A stretch of DNA of 64,000 nucleotides, taken from the NCBI GenBank assembly GCA_964633815.1, contig CAZWHW010000005.1, positions 25,081 through 89,080 on the forward strand. Reading direction: 5' to 3'. A program made the translations under genes and the position numbers. The notes under the pieces are model-generated. The model searched no databases. It was not told where the DNA came from and saw nothing but the letters and a program-made list of their open reading frames with translations. This document shows, piece by piece, positions 52,206 through 62,032 of this stretch. Each line of letters begins with the position of its first letter. Within the stretch, counting starts at the first letter, position 1. The stretch comes from CALKZN01 sp964633815 (GTDB lineage Bacteria > Pseudomonadota > Gammaproteobacteria > Arenicellales > Arenicellaceae).

Positions 52206-54464
52206 GTGCATTCATTACTTAAGAAATTGAAAAAAAACCATTCTCCAAGGAATATTCATAAAGCTCAATTTTTGCTCAGCTTGTGTATGGGAATATGCTT
52301 TTTGTACGCCCCCTCTAGCTACGCCAAAGTTGTGGCGGTTGCTCCTGAGATCACCAACTATCAATTGCAATGTGATGAAGTTTTTGCGTGTCCTGCTGTT
52401 ATTGATCGACGAGTTGATTTTTGGATTACTGTTTTTCATAAATGGAAAAAACAAAATCGAGTATTACATGACTCTCGGCGGCCTGAACGTGTCTATATGG
52501 TTTTGGATACTGAAGACATGTGCCGTCGTAAAAACCCAAAGGGTGAGGTCAAGTCAGGCTTAAAAGTAGTCAAGAAACGCCTAGATGAATTGGCAAATCT
52601 TATTTCTAGCGGGGCTGGACAAGCACGGTTGAAAAAACATCCGTACTATAAGTTGTTCCCCAACGCAGATGTTAAGTACATAAAAGCAGGTAAGGATTCG
52701 ATTCGCTGTCAAAGCGGTAATCGAGAGTTGTTTTCAGAAGCATTAAATAACTTCCAGATATATAAACCATATGTTCTTGATGCGTTAACTCAGCAAAATT
52801 TACCAAAAGATATTCAATATTTACCTTTCGTTGAGTCTTCTTATAATCCAAAAGCATTTTCTTTCGCGGGTGCGGCGGGCATGTGGCAAATTATGCCAAG
52901 CACAGCTAGATCGTTAGGTTTGCAATTAGGCACATCTGTGGACGAGCGACTCGAACCGGAGTTTGCAACCTTAGCAGCTGCCAAATATTTTCGTGAAAGT
53001 ATTGATCGGCTCAGTAAAACTGCTGAAGAAGGTAATCATTCCATTTTGCCAAAAGATATCAATCCATTCGTGATCACATCATATAACTATGGTGTTCGCG
53101 GTATGCAACGTGCTATCGATCAGGTAGGAACGGATTATGAGCGTTTATTAAAAGAATATAAGTCGCGTTCTTTTCAAATTGCGGTGCGAAACTTTTATGC
53201 CAGCTTTTTAGCTGCTCGCCATGTTGCACAAAATCAAACAGTATTTTTTCCTGAACTACAGATTAATCCGGTAGTTCCTAAAGTTGATCGAATTGTTTTA
53301 CCAAAACCTCTGACGGCTAAACAGATTTTATCCAGCCTAAATATTCCAAAAAAACAATTACAAGAACTGAATCCTGGTATTACTTATAGGGTATGGAAAA
53401 ATCAACGTGCTGTGCCAACGGGTTACCAATTAAAAGTGCCTTTTCGAGATGAGGGTTGGCAATCTGAAGCTGCTCAATTGCAGCGCCTTAAAGGAGTAAC
53501 TCAGGGTTCAGGCAGTGGTGATAGTGGTCGACGTCATAAAGTACGTAAAGGTCAGACGGCCTGCGGGATTGCGCAACGCTATAAAGTGCGTTGTAAAGAC
53601 CTCATTAGTTTAAATAAACTCAACAGAAAGGCGGTGGTTAAAATTGGTCAGAGACTTAAAATTCCTGGTGGCGTACAAAAATATCGAGAGACTAAAATTG
53701 TTAAAGCGAGTCAAGAGTTAAGAGAAAGGCTAGCATCGCAGACAATTGTGAATAGCAACCTAACTGAAACTGATAAAGCAAGCGCCGGCAATTTGTCAGA
53801 TCAATCAATCAATACCGCGCAAGCATTGAGCTTAGAAAAACCAGTAGATATAGATATTCAAATTCCTAAATTAAGCGATATTAAAGAAAGTGAACATAGT
53901 GTTTCAGGCAATGTTGTTGCTAGTGAAAGCCGACCGGTTAAGACGGAAAAATTGCCAATTGAGTCTCAACCAAACAATCAACCAGAAAAAATTTCTACGT
54001 CACGCCAAGAAAATAAGCCTGTTGCAAGTAAAGTTGTAAACCTTGATACGAAAATTTATCAAACTAACGGACGTTATTGGGTGAAAGCCCTACCATCTGA
54101 ATCTATTGGGTTATATGCGGATTGGTCAGGTATTGGTACAACGCGAAAAATTCGCCAATTAAATAAATTAAGCGGCAAGGCTCAGATCAAAGTTTTCCAA
54201 AAAGTGTTTTTACCGAAATTTTCTGAGCAAACAAAAAGTGACTTTCAATTGAATCGCAATGAATATCACCTAGAGTTACAACTACAGTATTTTCAACGAT
54301 TTGTTGTTAGTAAGGTCATACAACGATCGGCCAAGAAAAATGAAACCATGTGGTCGATAGCGAAAAATAATCGCATTCCAATGTGGCTATTGATGCAATA
54401 TAACCCACAAATACGGGCAGGAAGTAAGATTCGAATTCCCATTATCAAACCGAAAGGCAAATAA
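52206..54464 (+). CDS. Lytic transglycosylase with LysM repeats (MltD-like)
   Basis: An exported murein hydrolase of 752 aa. After a signal peptide (about 1-40, ending SSYA) and an N-terminal region comes the SLT domain (about 185-340) with catalytic Glu in PFVESSYNPKAFS, GAAGMWQIMPSTAR and TSYNYG. Next are a LysM-like unit around 375-420 and a clear LysM at about 442-488 (HKVRKGQTACGIAQRY). A low-complexity linker of about 150 residues and a C-terminal LysM (about 700-745) follow. The start is a GTG without a good ribosome site. It is longer than MltD (452 aa). Confidence 0.88.
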   Translation: MHSLLKKLKKNHSPRNIHKAQFLLSLCMGICFLYAPSSYAKVVAVAPEITNYQLQCDEVFACPAVIDRRVDFWITVFHKWKKQNRVLHDSRRPERVYMVLDTEDMCRRKNPKGEVKSGLKVVKKRLDELANLISSGAGQARLKKHPYYKLFPNADVKYIKAGKDSIRCQSGNRELFSEALNNFQIYKPYVLDALTQQNLPKDIQYLPFVESSYNPKAFSFAGAAGMWQIMPSTARSLGLQLGTSVDERLEPEFATLAAAKYFRESIDRLSKTAEEGNHSILPKDINPFVITSYNYGVRGMQRAIDQVGTDYERLLKEYKSRSFQIAVRNFYASFLAARHVAQNQTVFFPELQINPVVPKVDRIVLPKPLTAKQILSSLNIPKKQLQELNPGITYRVWKNQRAVPTGYQLKVPFRDEGWQSEAAQLQRLKGVTQGSGSGDSGRRHKVRKGQTACGIAQRYKVRCKDLISLNKLNRKAVVKIGQRLKIPGGVQKYRETKIVKASQELRERLASQTIVNSNLTETDKASAGNLSDQSINTAQALSLEKPVDIDIQIPKLSDIKESEHSVSGNVVASESRPVKTEKLPIESQPNNQPEKISTSRQENKPVASKVVNLDTKIYQTNGRYWVKALPSESIGLYADWSGIGTTRKIRQLNKLSGKAQIKVFQKVFLPKFSEQTKSDFQLNRNEYHLELQLQYFQRFVVSKVIQRSAKKNETMWSIAKNNRIPMWLLMQYNPQIRAGSKIRIPIIKPKGK

Positions 54465-54491
54465 AAAAGTCGAGCTAGAAGCTCGACTTTT
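54465..54491. terminator. Bidirectional terminator between the transglycosylase and cytochrome c genes
   Basis: AAAAGTCGAGC (54465-54475) and GCTCGACTTTT (54481-54491) form a perfect 11-bp stem with a TAGAA loop. It follows the transglycosylase stop directly and lies 29 bp beyond the end of the convergent cytochrome gene. Confidence 0.88.
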
Positions 54492-54520
54492 GGTAAATAA
54501 AATTTACTAGCTATTAGCAA

Positions 54521-55153
54521 TTATTTTTTTGATTTAATAACTGGTGCATTTAATGTTCCTGATTGGCTTCTAAACCAACGTGCTAGTTGTTTGATATCTT
54601 TTTTACTCAAACCTGCTGTAATGCCATTCATTATGCCATTGGTTCGAAAACCGGATTTGTAGTCAAGTAATACTCTTTCTAAGTAATCATCGTACTGACC
54701 TGCTAATACTGGAAAAGCTGAAGCCTTAGCAGCATCTGTATCGGCTTTGCCATCAAGACCATGACAGCCAGCACAACCCACTGCTTTTTCTTTTCCAGCA
54801 GCTGCACCTGCTTTAACGAAGGGCTTAGAATCTTGTTTTAAATTAGCAAAATATGCAGCAATGTGTTTGATGTCTGTATCACTCAAGTTGGCAGCTTGCG
54901 CTCGCATAGTTGGGTGAGAACGTTGTTTGTCTCTGTATGCTTTCATTGCCGCTTCCAGATATGAGGCATGCTGACCACCAATCATTGGTACGCGATAAAC
55001 AGGACTTGGGTTACGCAGACCTGGCACGCCATGACAACCTAAACAGGTTTGCGAAAGCGCTTCGCCTTTTGTAAGGTCTCCTTCGGCATATGCGGGTAAT
55101 GCAGTCATTGCAAATAATGTGATGATAGCGCTAAAAAATAATCGGGCACTCAT
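54521..55153 (-). CDS. Di-haem cytochrome c4
   Basis: A periplasmic electron carrier of 210 aa with a signal peptide (about 1-23, ending PAYA) and two class I haem sites, CLGCH (37-41) and CAGCH (127-131). Axial-ligand methionines are likely in HPTMRAQ and TNGIMNG. The duplicated two-domain layout is that of cytochrome c4, which commonly donates electrons to cbb3-type oxidases; no oxidase gene is in view. It has its own terminator, and an AT-rich 226-bp gap separates it from ppx. Confidence 0.92.
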   Translation of the reverse strand: MSARLFFSAIITLFAMTALPAYAEGDLTKGEALSQTCLGCHGVPGLRNPSPVYRVPMIGGQHASYLEAAMKAYRDKQRSHPTMRAQAANLSDTDIKHIAAYFANLKQDSKPFVKAGAAAGKEKAVGCAGCHGLDGKADTDAAKASAFPVLAGQYDDYLERVLLDYKSGFRTNGIMNGITAGLSKKDIKQLARWFRSQSGTLNAPVIKSKK

Positions 55154-55379
55154 GATATTAATGTTCTCTCTGGTAGATATTATTTTCGTATATTATTTTT
55201 TGCATGACTCTAAATAAGGTTGAACCGAACTGCAAGAGCAAAATCTTAATACACGCAGTTATTCGCTTATTTTCGACCTAATTTATCTGTTTAAATATGA
55301 TATTCTTCTTTTGAGTGAGAAAATAATTGCAATAATGGAAAAAATAATTTGATTAGCGTTTTTCGCTAGTTAGTAATTC

Positions 55380-56948
55380 ATGAATAATATTGATTCAGCC
55401 TCTACATTTTCTGAGCAAAAAAATAAGTCCACAGATAATATTTCTGGCATTGATAAACGCCTTTTTGCTGCCATTGATTTAGGTTCAAATAGCTTTCATA
55501 TTGTTAAGTCTCGATATGAAAGAGAGGAGTTTGTAGTTGTTGATCGCCATAAAGTCACGGTCAGATTAGCTGCAGGGCTCGATGAACAAGGAAATTTAAG
55601 TGATGAAGCTCGAGGACGAGCATTGACAACGTTGTGTCAATTTTCACAACTTTTACGTGATGTGCCGAAAGAGAATGTCCGTGCAGTTGGTACAAATGCG
55701 ATGCGTCGTATGAAAAATAGTCGTGCTTTTATTGATGCAGCTGAAAATGAATTAGGTACCACAATAGAAATCATTGCCGGACGTGAAGAAGCGCGCTTGA
55801 TTTATTTGGGCGTTATAAAGGGTAGCGGAATTTCTCAAGTTAGCCCTGAACGTATCAGCCGTTTAGTAATCGATATTGGTGGTGGTAGTACAGAAATTAT
55901 AGTTGGAGATGGTGAAAGACCAAAGCATCGTGAGTCATTAGAGGCGGGTTGCGTGGTCTTAAGTCAACATTTTTTTAATGATGGCTTGTTGACTCAACGT
56001 CAATTTGACCAAGCGATTCTTGAAGCTAAACTAGCAGTTCAACCTGTTGCAAAGTTATTTAAAAGCCGTGGTTGGCAGCATGTTATTGGCTGCTCAGGAA
56101 CCATAAAAGCGTTATCAAAAGTTCTTGCTGAATTAGGTTGGTCCCAAGGAGATATTACTAAAGCATCCTTGGATAGGCTGTTGATGACTGCAATTGATGC
56201 GGGCTCACTACAAGATATAAATTTATTCGGTCTAAGTGATGAAAGGAAGCCAGTTTTTGGTGGAGGCTTGTCTGTTTTAATCGCAATGTTTGATGTCCTA
56301 GGGATTGATCGCATGGAGGTTTCGGATCAAGCATTACGAGAAGGCGTGTTATATGACCTGATTGGTCGGAGCACTGAAAATGATGTACGTGATGTGGCTG
56401 TCAATGCGATGTTAGATCGGTTTGGTGTTGATGTTCGGCACGCTGAATTTGTTCAAGCGACAGCGCATCGTTTGTATAATGAAGTGGCAAGTTCATGGGA
56501 TATTGAATCTGTAGTGTATGGAAAAGTATTGAACTGGGCTGCATTGCTACATGAAATTGGTATGTTGATTAGCCATGATGGATATCAGAAGCATGGAGCG
56601 TATTTATTGAAAAATGCGGATATGGTTGGTTTTGCCAGACGCGAACAATCCTTATTAGCTTGTTTAATCAAAGGGCATCGAAGAAAGTTCCCATTGAATG
56701 ATTTTGAAGGGTTAAATGCTGAGATGGTCACTCCAGCAAAGCGTCTAGCGGTGATTTTGAGATTGGCTGTACTACTTCATCGAACACGCAGTATTGTGAT
56801 ACCAGAAAATTTAACTGTCCATGTGAAAGGGCAAAATTTTAAGCTCGATTTCCCAACAGGTTGGCTCAATGATCATCCTTTAACTTTGGGCGATTTGCAA
56901 AAGGAAAAGAAACGCTTATCTGCAATTGGTATTGAATTGCTTTATTAG
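55380..56948 (+). CDS. ppx: Exopolyphosphatase
   Basis: Ppx/GppA phosphatase of 522 aa, removing terminal phosphate from polyphosphate. The ASKHA-fold motifs are FAAIDLGSNSFHIV at the N-terminus and VIDIGGGSTEI around residue 165, with an HD-like C-terminal half (ALLHEIGMLISHDGYQKHG). The length favours Ppx; GppA-type pppGpp hydrolysis cannot be ruled out but a convergent ppk supports Ppx. Its stop codon abuts the ppk stop with no spacer. No ribosome site is evident. Confidence 0.93.
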   Translation: MNNIDSASTFSEQKNKSTDNISGIDKRLFAAIDLGSNSFHIVKSRYEREEFVVVDRHKVTVRLAAGLDEQGNLSDEARGRALTTLCQFSQLLRDVPKENVRAVGTNAMRRMKNSRAFIDAAENELGTTIEIIAGREEARLIYLGVIKGSGISQVSPERISRLVIDIGGGSTEIIVGDGERPKHRESLEAGCVVLSQHFFNDGLLTQRQFDQAILEAKLAVQPVAKLFKSRGWQHVIGCSGTIKALSKVLAELGWSQGDITKASLDRLLMTAIDAGSLQDINLFGLSDERKPVFGGGLSVLIAMFDVLGIDRMEVSDQALREGVLYDLIGRSTENDVRDVAVNAMLDRFGVDVRHAEFVQATAHRLYNEVASSWDIESVVYGKVLNWAALLHEIGMLISHDGYQKHGAYLLKNADMVGFARREQSLLACLIKGHRRKFPLNDFEGLNAEMVTPAKRLAVILRLAVLLHRTRSIVIPENLTVHVKGQNFKLDFPTGWLNDHPLTLGDLQKEKKRLSAIGIELLY

Positions 56949-59087
56949 TTATTGATTGAAATTTAGTTGTTGTAATAAGATTTGCTGAACAGATACTTTT
57001 TCTTCTTGGTCTGTCGCTTTTATTCGATGATAGTTTCCATCGGCATCAAGTTCCCAGCGCTGTTGATTATCCATTAGATAAAGTTGTAAATTTTTAATTA
57101 GTCGTTTTTTCAATGATTTTTGTTTGATTTTGACAGCTTGTTCAATTCGTTGAGTCATGTTTCGAGGCATCCAATCAGCGCTGGAAATATATACTTGATC
57201 ATTGCCATCATTATGGAACCAATAAACACGGTCATGTTCTAGAAACCTGCCAATAACTGAATGCACACGAATGTTTTCAGATATTCCTGGAACTTGGGGT
57301 TTTAAACAGCAGACACCGCGGACGATTAGATCAATGCTAACACCTGCTTGGGAGGCTTTATAAAGCGCGTCAACTATAGTTGGACTTATTAAACCATTCA
57401 TTTTTGCGATAATTTTAGCGGGCATGCCTGTTTGGGCATGAACAATTTCTTGGTCGATATTTTTAAGCAGCATCTTGCGAATACCATAAGGTGATTGCAC
57501 CATAGAGTTCAGTTTAGGATTTTCACCAAATGTAGTTAACTGCATGAAAATTTTATGTACATCATCGGTGATACGATTATCTGAAGTCATATAACCATAA
57601 TCAGTGTAAATAAACGTATTGTCTTGGTGATAGTTTCCAGTACCTAAATGGCAATAACGTTTAATGCCATTAGCTTCACGGCGAACCACCATGAGCATTT
57701 TTGCATGCGTTTTTCTGCCCACTTTGCCAAATACAACATGAACTCCCGCTTGCTGTAACTTGGTAGCTGTTGAGATATTTGTTTCTTCATCAAAACGAGC
57801 CATCAACTCAATGACGGCAATAACTTCTTTGCCAGATCTAGCAGCATTCATTAAATGATCAAGTATGATGGAATTTTTGCCTGTGCGATATAAAGTTTGC
57901 TTAATCACTAAGACATCGGGATCAGTAGCAGCTTGCTTTAATAGTTCAAGCACGGGCACAAAGGACTCGAAAGGGTGGTGTAAAAACACATCTTCTTTGC
58001 GTAATAATTCAAAGATTGCTTTCTTGTCTATAAGATTTTTAGGTAAACCAGGTTTGAACTTAGTGTATTTCAGATCGCTACGATTAATGATGCTTGGCAG
58101 TTGCATCAAACGGTTTAAATTCACAGGCCCATTACTACGATATAGAAAAAAATCCGTTAATTTAAAGCGCTCTAATAGAAATTGATTAATTGTTTCAGGG
58201 CATTCACTAGATACTTCTAGACGGACGGCTTCGCCATAGCGTCGAGAAGGGAGTTCACCTGCCAATGCTTGGAGTAAATCGTCAACGGCTTCTGGGTCAA
58301 CGAAGAGATCAGAATTGCGAGTGATTCGCAACGAATAACAGCCTTTAATTTTGTTGTTAGGGAAGAGCTTATGGGCAAAACGTTTGATGATCGTTGATAG
58401 GTAGATGAAACGATATTCGTCTTCTTGGCAGTCTTCTGTTAAAAGTTCATTTGGAATTTGCAAAAAACGAGGCAAAACACGCGGCAAGGGTGTTATTGCT
58501 ATGTTTGGAATTTTTTTGTCTTTTTTGGTGTCTTGAAAGTGCATGATCATGCACAAACCCTTATTAATTGTCAGTGGAAAAGGGCTGGAAACATCTAGTT
58601 TGATTGGACTAAGAATCGGAATCACTTCGTTGTTGAAAAACGTTTCAGCCCATTCAAACACTGCTTGCTTGTTGTTTTGTTCGAGTTGATCTAGTCCTTT
58701 GCTGGAAATGAATTCAATGTTTTCTTTTGCTAATAATGGTAATAATTGTTGATTTAGGCAATCGTATTGATCAGCGACTAATTCATGAGCTTGCTTATGA
58801 ATTTTTTTCAAAGCAACTTTTGGTGGTAATGAATAACAGTCGGTGCCTAACGTATTGTTGTCCACTTGTTGTTTGACGCCCGCAACCCGAACTTCAAAGA
58901 ATTCATCTAAGTTCGATGAGCATATACACAAAAACTTTAGACGTTCTAATAATGGAATTGATTCATCTTGCGCTAAGGATAAAACCCGACGGTTAAAAGC
59001 AAGTGTGCTTAGCTCTCGATCAAAAAATAAGTCTGGATGATTAAGGTCGATGCAGTCGACTGAAGGGGTGAAATTAGCTTTATTCAT
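56949..59087 (-). CDS. ppk: Polyphosphate kinase 1
   Basis: Makes polyphosphate from ATP reversibly at the inner membrane. 712 aa with the N domain (LFFDRELSTLAFNRRVLSLA), the head domain, and two phospholipase-D-like C domains. The autophosphorylated His is in GRKTHAKMLM (His435 of E. coli), followed by YCHLGTGNYHQDNT, and the second catalytic His is in FLEHDRVYWFHND. ppk and ppx are usually operonic in enterics. Here they are convergent with stop codons back to back. Confidence 0.97.
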   Translation of the reverse strand: MNKANFTPSVDCIDLNHPDLFFDRELSTLAFNRRVLSLAQDESIPLLERLKFLCICSSNLDEFFEVRVAGVKQQVDNNTLGTDCYSLPPKVALKKIHKQAHELVADQYDCLNQQLLPLLAKENIEFISSKGLDQLEQNNKQAVFEWAETFFNNEVIPILSPIKLDVSSPFPLTINKGLCMIMHFQDTKKDKKIPNIAITPLPRVLPRFLQIPNELLTEDCQEDEYRFIYLSTIIKRFAHKLFPNNKIKGCYSLRITRNSDLFVDPEAVDDLLQALAGELPSRRYGEAVRLEVSSECPETINQFLLERFKLTDFFLYRSNGPVNLNRLMQLPSIINRSDLKYTKFKPGLPKNLIDKKAIFELLRKEDVFLHHPFESFVPVLELLKQAATDPDVLVIKQTLYRTGKNSIILDHLMNAARSGKEVIAVIELMARFDEETNISTATKLQQAGVHVVFGKVGRKTHAKMLMVVRREANGIKRYCHLGTGNYHQDNTFIYTDYGYMTSDNRITDDVHKIFMQLTTFGENPKLNSMVQSPYGIRKMLLKNIDQEIVHAQTGMPAKIIAKMNGLISPTIVDALYKASQAGVSIDLIVRGVCCLKPQVPGISENIRVHSVIGRFLEHDRVYWFHNDGNDQVYISSADWMPRNMTQRIEQAVKIKQKSLKKRLIKNLQLYLMDNQQRWELDADGNYHRIKATDQEEKVSVQQILLQQLNFNQ

Positions 59088-59316
59088 TTATGATTGTTTT
59101 TGTTTGTATGCTTATTTAGCAAAATAATAAACGTTATTTGCAGCAAGAAATTAGTATCACTCTTATATTATGACATTGAAATTTTGCAGTTGATTGCAGC
59201 AATATTAATAGTTTGATTAATATCTGGCTTTAAGAGTTTATATATTTCATAACATGACTAATGTTATAGTTGTTTATATTACACTAATAAAAACCTTATA
59301 TAAGAAAAGGCTTCCT

Positions 59317-59877
59317 ATGTTTAAGACGGCAAAAAACGTATTTCTATTGATAATAACTCTAGCATTATTTTGTGTTTCGTTGTCGAGCATGGCGAAAGAT
59401 TTAACGCAATCTAATGTTGGTAGTTTCATTAGCGCAATGGATGATTTGAGGAATACCAATGATCCGGCTTTAAAAGCATTGAACGACAAAACACAATTTA
59501 ATCCCAAAAAATCCATTTCAGTATCAAAAGAGGGTCAATTGAATGTTTATCAAAATGCAATACAACAAGAAATACCTAATGATTCCCGCACCGCATTGAA
59601 GAATTTAGCGAAAAATAATGGATTTTCTTCACTAGAGCAATGGGCTCAAATTAGCGACAGAATTATAGCCGCTTATTTACAAGTTAACTTAGACAAACAG
59701 GGTGGTTTAAATAAAATTCCTGAACTCACTCCACAAATACGCCAAGCTTTACCGCCGGAAATGCTTGCTCAGATTGAGCAAATCAACAAAATGGCAAAAG
59801 CAGTTGGAAATGCACCCGCGAAGGATGTTGCACTTGTTAAAGCTAATTATGCTCAGATTGAGCAGTTATTGAAGTAG
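59317..59877 (+). CDS. Exported protein of unknown function
   Basis: A 186 aa protein with a clear signal peptide (about 1-27, cleavage near SSMAK) and a soluble, mostly helical mature part with no cysteine and no motif I recognise. Pro- and Gln-rich stretches (LTPQIRQALPPEMLAQIEQI) occur near the end. The start at 59317 has AAAAGG just before it; a longer frame from 59254 is rejected because it hides the signal peptide. It stands alone and is convergent with cobQ. Confidence 0.72.
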   Translation: MFKTAKNVFLLIITLALFCVSLSSMAKDLTQSNVGSFISAMDDLRNTNDPALKALNDKTQFNPKKSISVSKEGQLNVYQNAIQQEIPNDSRTALKNLAKNNGFSSLEQWAQISDRIIAAYLQVNLDKQGGLNKIPELTPQIRQALPPEMLAQIEQINKMAKAVGNAPAKDVALVKANYAQIEQLLK

Positions 59878-59903
59878 TCAAATTTTTCTATGGGCACAGC
59901 TGT

Positions 59904-61391
59904 TTAAGAACGTTTAGCCATAGGGATTTGACAGTTTTCTTGAATGCTTGCAGCTAAGCGATTTAGTTGTTGGTCTCGAATGTCATTTAAGTCAACTTTT
60001 TTAGTTGGTTTAAGCCCAGCCCATGATAGTAGTGCTTTACATGCTGAATGATCATCTAGAATTCCATGTAGATAAGTGCCAAACACTGTACTTTCATCAT
60101 TAAAAGCACCGTCAGTTTGCCAGCCACTATCTTGTTTTAATTCTAATAAGATGCGGTTTTTTTGCTCATCGCTGAGTGTTGTTATGCCGCAATGTATTTC
60201 ATAGCCAGTAGCGGTCACATCTTTCAATTCAGGGTGAACAAAACGCGCATCAACGCGGGTGAGTTGTTTGCTTGGCATCATCGTGGTTTCAATATCTAAT
60301 AGTCCAAAACCAGTTGTTGAGCCTGATATATCTTCGATGCCATTTGGGTCATGAATATCTTTGCCAAGCATTTGATAACCACCGCAGATGCCAAGAATTT
60401 TGCCACCATAACGCAAGTGACGTTCTATCTTTTGCGTCCAGCCTGCTTGTTTTAGTGTAGCCAAATCCGCACGAGTATTTTTTGAGCCAGGCAATATGAT
60501 TAAATCAGCAGGTGGTAGTGCTTGCTCAACGTTGATAAATTGTAGGTTCACCTCTGGATGCAATCGTAGGATGTCAAAATCCGTGTGATTGCCAATTCTT
60601 GGCAAAACTGGAACAACGACATTAAAGTGCGAGTTTTCAGTGTTTGCTTGTAATGTGCATATTGCATCTTCAGCGTCTAAATAAAAATCTTGTAGATAGG
60701 GTAAGACGCCAAGTACGGGTTTGTTGGTGCGCTCTTCAAGCCAGTCTATGCCTGGTTTCAATAAGCTAATATCTCCACGAAAACGATTGATAACAAAGCC
60801 AATCACACGATCTTGTTCCGACGAGGATAATAAATCTAGTGTGCCAACAAGGTGGGCAAAAACACCGCCACGATCAATGTCCGCAACGATAATCACTGGG
60901 CAATCAATTGTTTCAGCAAAGCCCATATTGGCAATATCGCCTTCACGCAGGTTGATTTCAGCAGGGCTGCCTGCACCTTCCACAACAATGTAGTCATATT
61001 GTTCGCTTAACCGTTCGTATGATTCCAACACGGCTTGCATAGCAACTTTTTTATAATTATGGAATTCGGCGGCTTGCATGGCAGAGATCGCTCGACCATG
61101 AATAATGACTTGAGCTTTGGTATCGCTTGAAGGTTTTAGTAAAACTGGGTTGAAGTCAGTGTGTGGTTCAAGTCCACTGGCGATGGCTTGCACTGCTTGC
61201 GAGCGTCCAATTTCGCCACCATCAACAGTCACGGCACTGTTGAGGGCCATGTTTTGTGGCTTAAAAGGCGCGACGGATTTGCCTTGTTGATGAAATAGAC
61301 GGCATATACCTGCCACTAAAACACTTTTCCCTGCATCTGACGTTGTTCCTTGCACCATCAAGGTGTTGGGATGTTTGAATGATGTTTGCAT
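59904..61391 (-). CDS. cobQ: Cobyric acid synthase
   Basis: Amidates four carboxyl groups of adenosylcobyrinic acid a,c-diamide with glutamine in cobalamin synthesis. The N-terminal dethiobiotin-synthetase-like domain has GTTSDAGKSVLVAG and APFKPQNMALNSAVT. The C-terminal class I amidotransferase has GICGGYQMLG with the catalytic Cys and YLHGILDDH with the His. 495 aa is standard. It is 20 bp downstream of cobO in the same direction. Other cobalamin genes are not in the window. Confidence 0.97.
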   Translation of the reverse strand: MQTSFKHPNTLMVQGTTSDAGKSVLVAGICRLFHQQGKSVAPFKPQNMALNSAVTVDGGEIGRSQAVQAIASGLEPHTDFNPVLLKPSSDTKAQVIIHGRAISAMQAAEFHNYKKVAMQAVLESYERLSEQYDYIVVEGAGSPAEINLREGDIANMGFAETIDCPVIIVADIDRGGVFAHLVGTLDLLSSSEQDRVIGFVINRFRGDISLLKPGIDWLEERTNKPVLGVLPYLQDFYLDAEDAICTLQANTENSHFNVVVPVLPRIGNHTDFDILRLHPEVNLQFINVEQALPPADLIILPGSKNTRADLATLKQAGWTQKIERHLRYGGKILGICGGYQMLGKDIHDPNGIEDISGSTTGFGLLDIETTMMPSKQLTRVDARFVHPELKDVTATGYEIHCGITTLSDEQKNRILLELKQDSGWQTDGAFNDESTVFGTYLHGILDDHSACKALLSWAGLKPTKKVDLNDIRDQQLNRLAASIQENCQIPMAKRS

Positions 61392-61411
61392 AATGACGTT
61401 ATATGAATGTT

Positions 61412-62032
61412 TTAATAATCAACGCCAGCACGGGCTTTAACGCCTTCTCGATAAGCGTGTTTGATATCTTTTACTTCAGAGATCGTATCCATAATCTCGC
61501 GCAAGTCTTTACCACCACCACGACCTGTAACGACAACGCTTTGCTCTTCAGGTCTTGATTTGATGATGTTTAGCACTTTATCTCGATCAAGATATTTATA
61601 GCCTAACATATAAGTCAATTCATCTAAGATAACTAGGTCATAGGTTTCATCATTTAGAATTTTTTCGGCAAAAGCCCAGGTCTTTTCTGCTGCTTCGATG
61701 TCAGATGATTTATCTTGTGTGTTCCATGTAAACCCAGTTCCCATTTGATAAAAAGTAACATCAGGACAATGTGCTTTAATAAAGTCACCTTCACCGCATT
61801 GTTGCGCACCCTTAATAAATTGCACGATTCCGACCTTTTGTCCATGACCTAGTGCTCGAATTACCATGCCAAAAGCAGAACTTGATTTGCCTTTCCCATT
61901 GCCTGTTAGCAATACAGCAATGCCTTTTTCAATAGTAGCTGCAGCAATATGTGCATCTACTTTTTCTTTTTGCTTTTGCATTTTTTCCTTATGCGCCTGT
62001 TGTTCCGAAGTGGAGACTTTATCTGAATTCAT
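61412..62032 (-). CDS. cobO: Cob(I)yrinic acid a,c-diamide adenosyltransferase
   Basis: Transfers the adenosyl group of ATP to Co(I) corrinoids (CobO/BtuR/CobA type). The P-loop is GNGKGKSSSAFG. LGHGQKVGIVQFIKG, VILDELTYML and VVVTGRGG are family motifs, and the N-terminal EKMQKQKEKVDAHI helix is typical. 206 aa from the ATG at 62032. That start overlaps the DUF423 stop as ATGA, so the two are translationally coupled; a longer frame from 62128 would run through the DUF423 gene and is rejected. No cobalamin riboswitch fits in the short space upstream. Confidence 0.96.
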   Translation of the reverse strand: MNSDKVSTSEQQAHKEKMQKQKEKVDAHIAAATIEKGIAVLLTGNGKGKSSSAFGMVIRALGHGQKVGIVQFIKGAQQCGEGDFIKAHCPDVTFYQMGTGFTWNTQDKSSDIEAAEKTWAFAEKILNDETYDLVILDELTYMLGYKYLDRDKVLNIIKSRPEEQSVVVTGRGGGKDLREIMDTISEVKDIKHAYREGVKARAGVDY

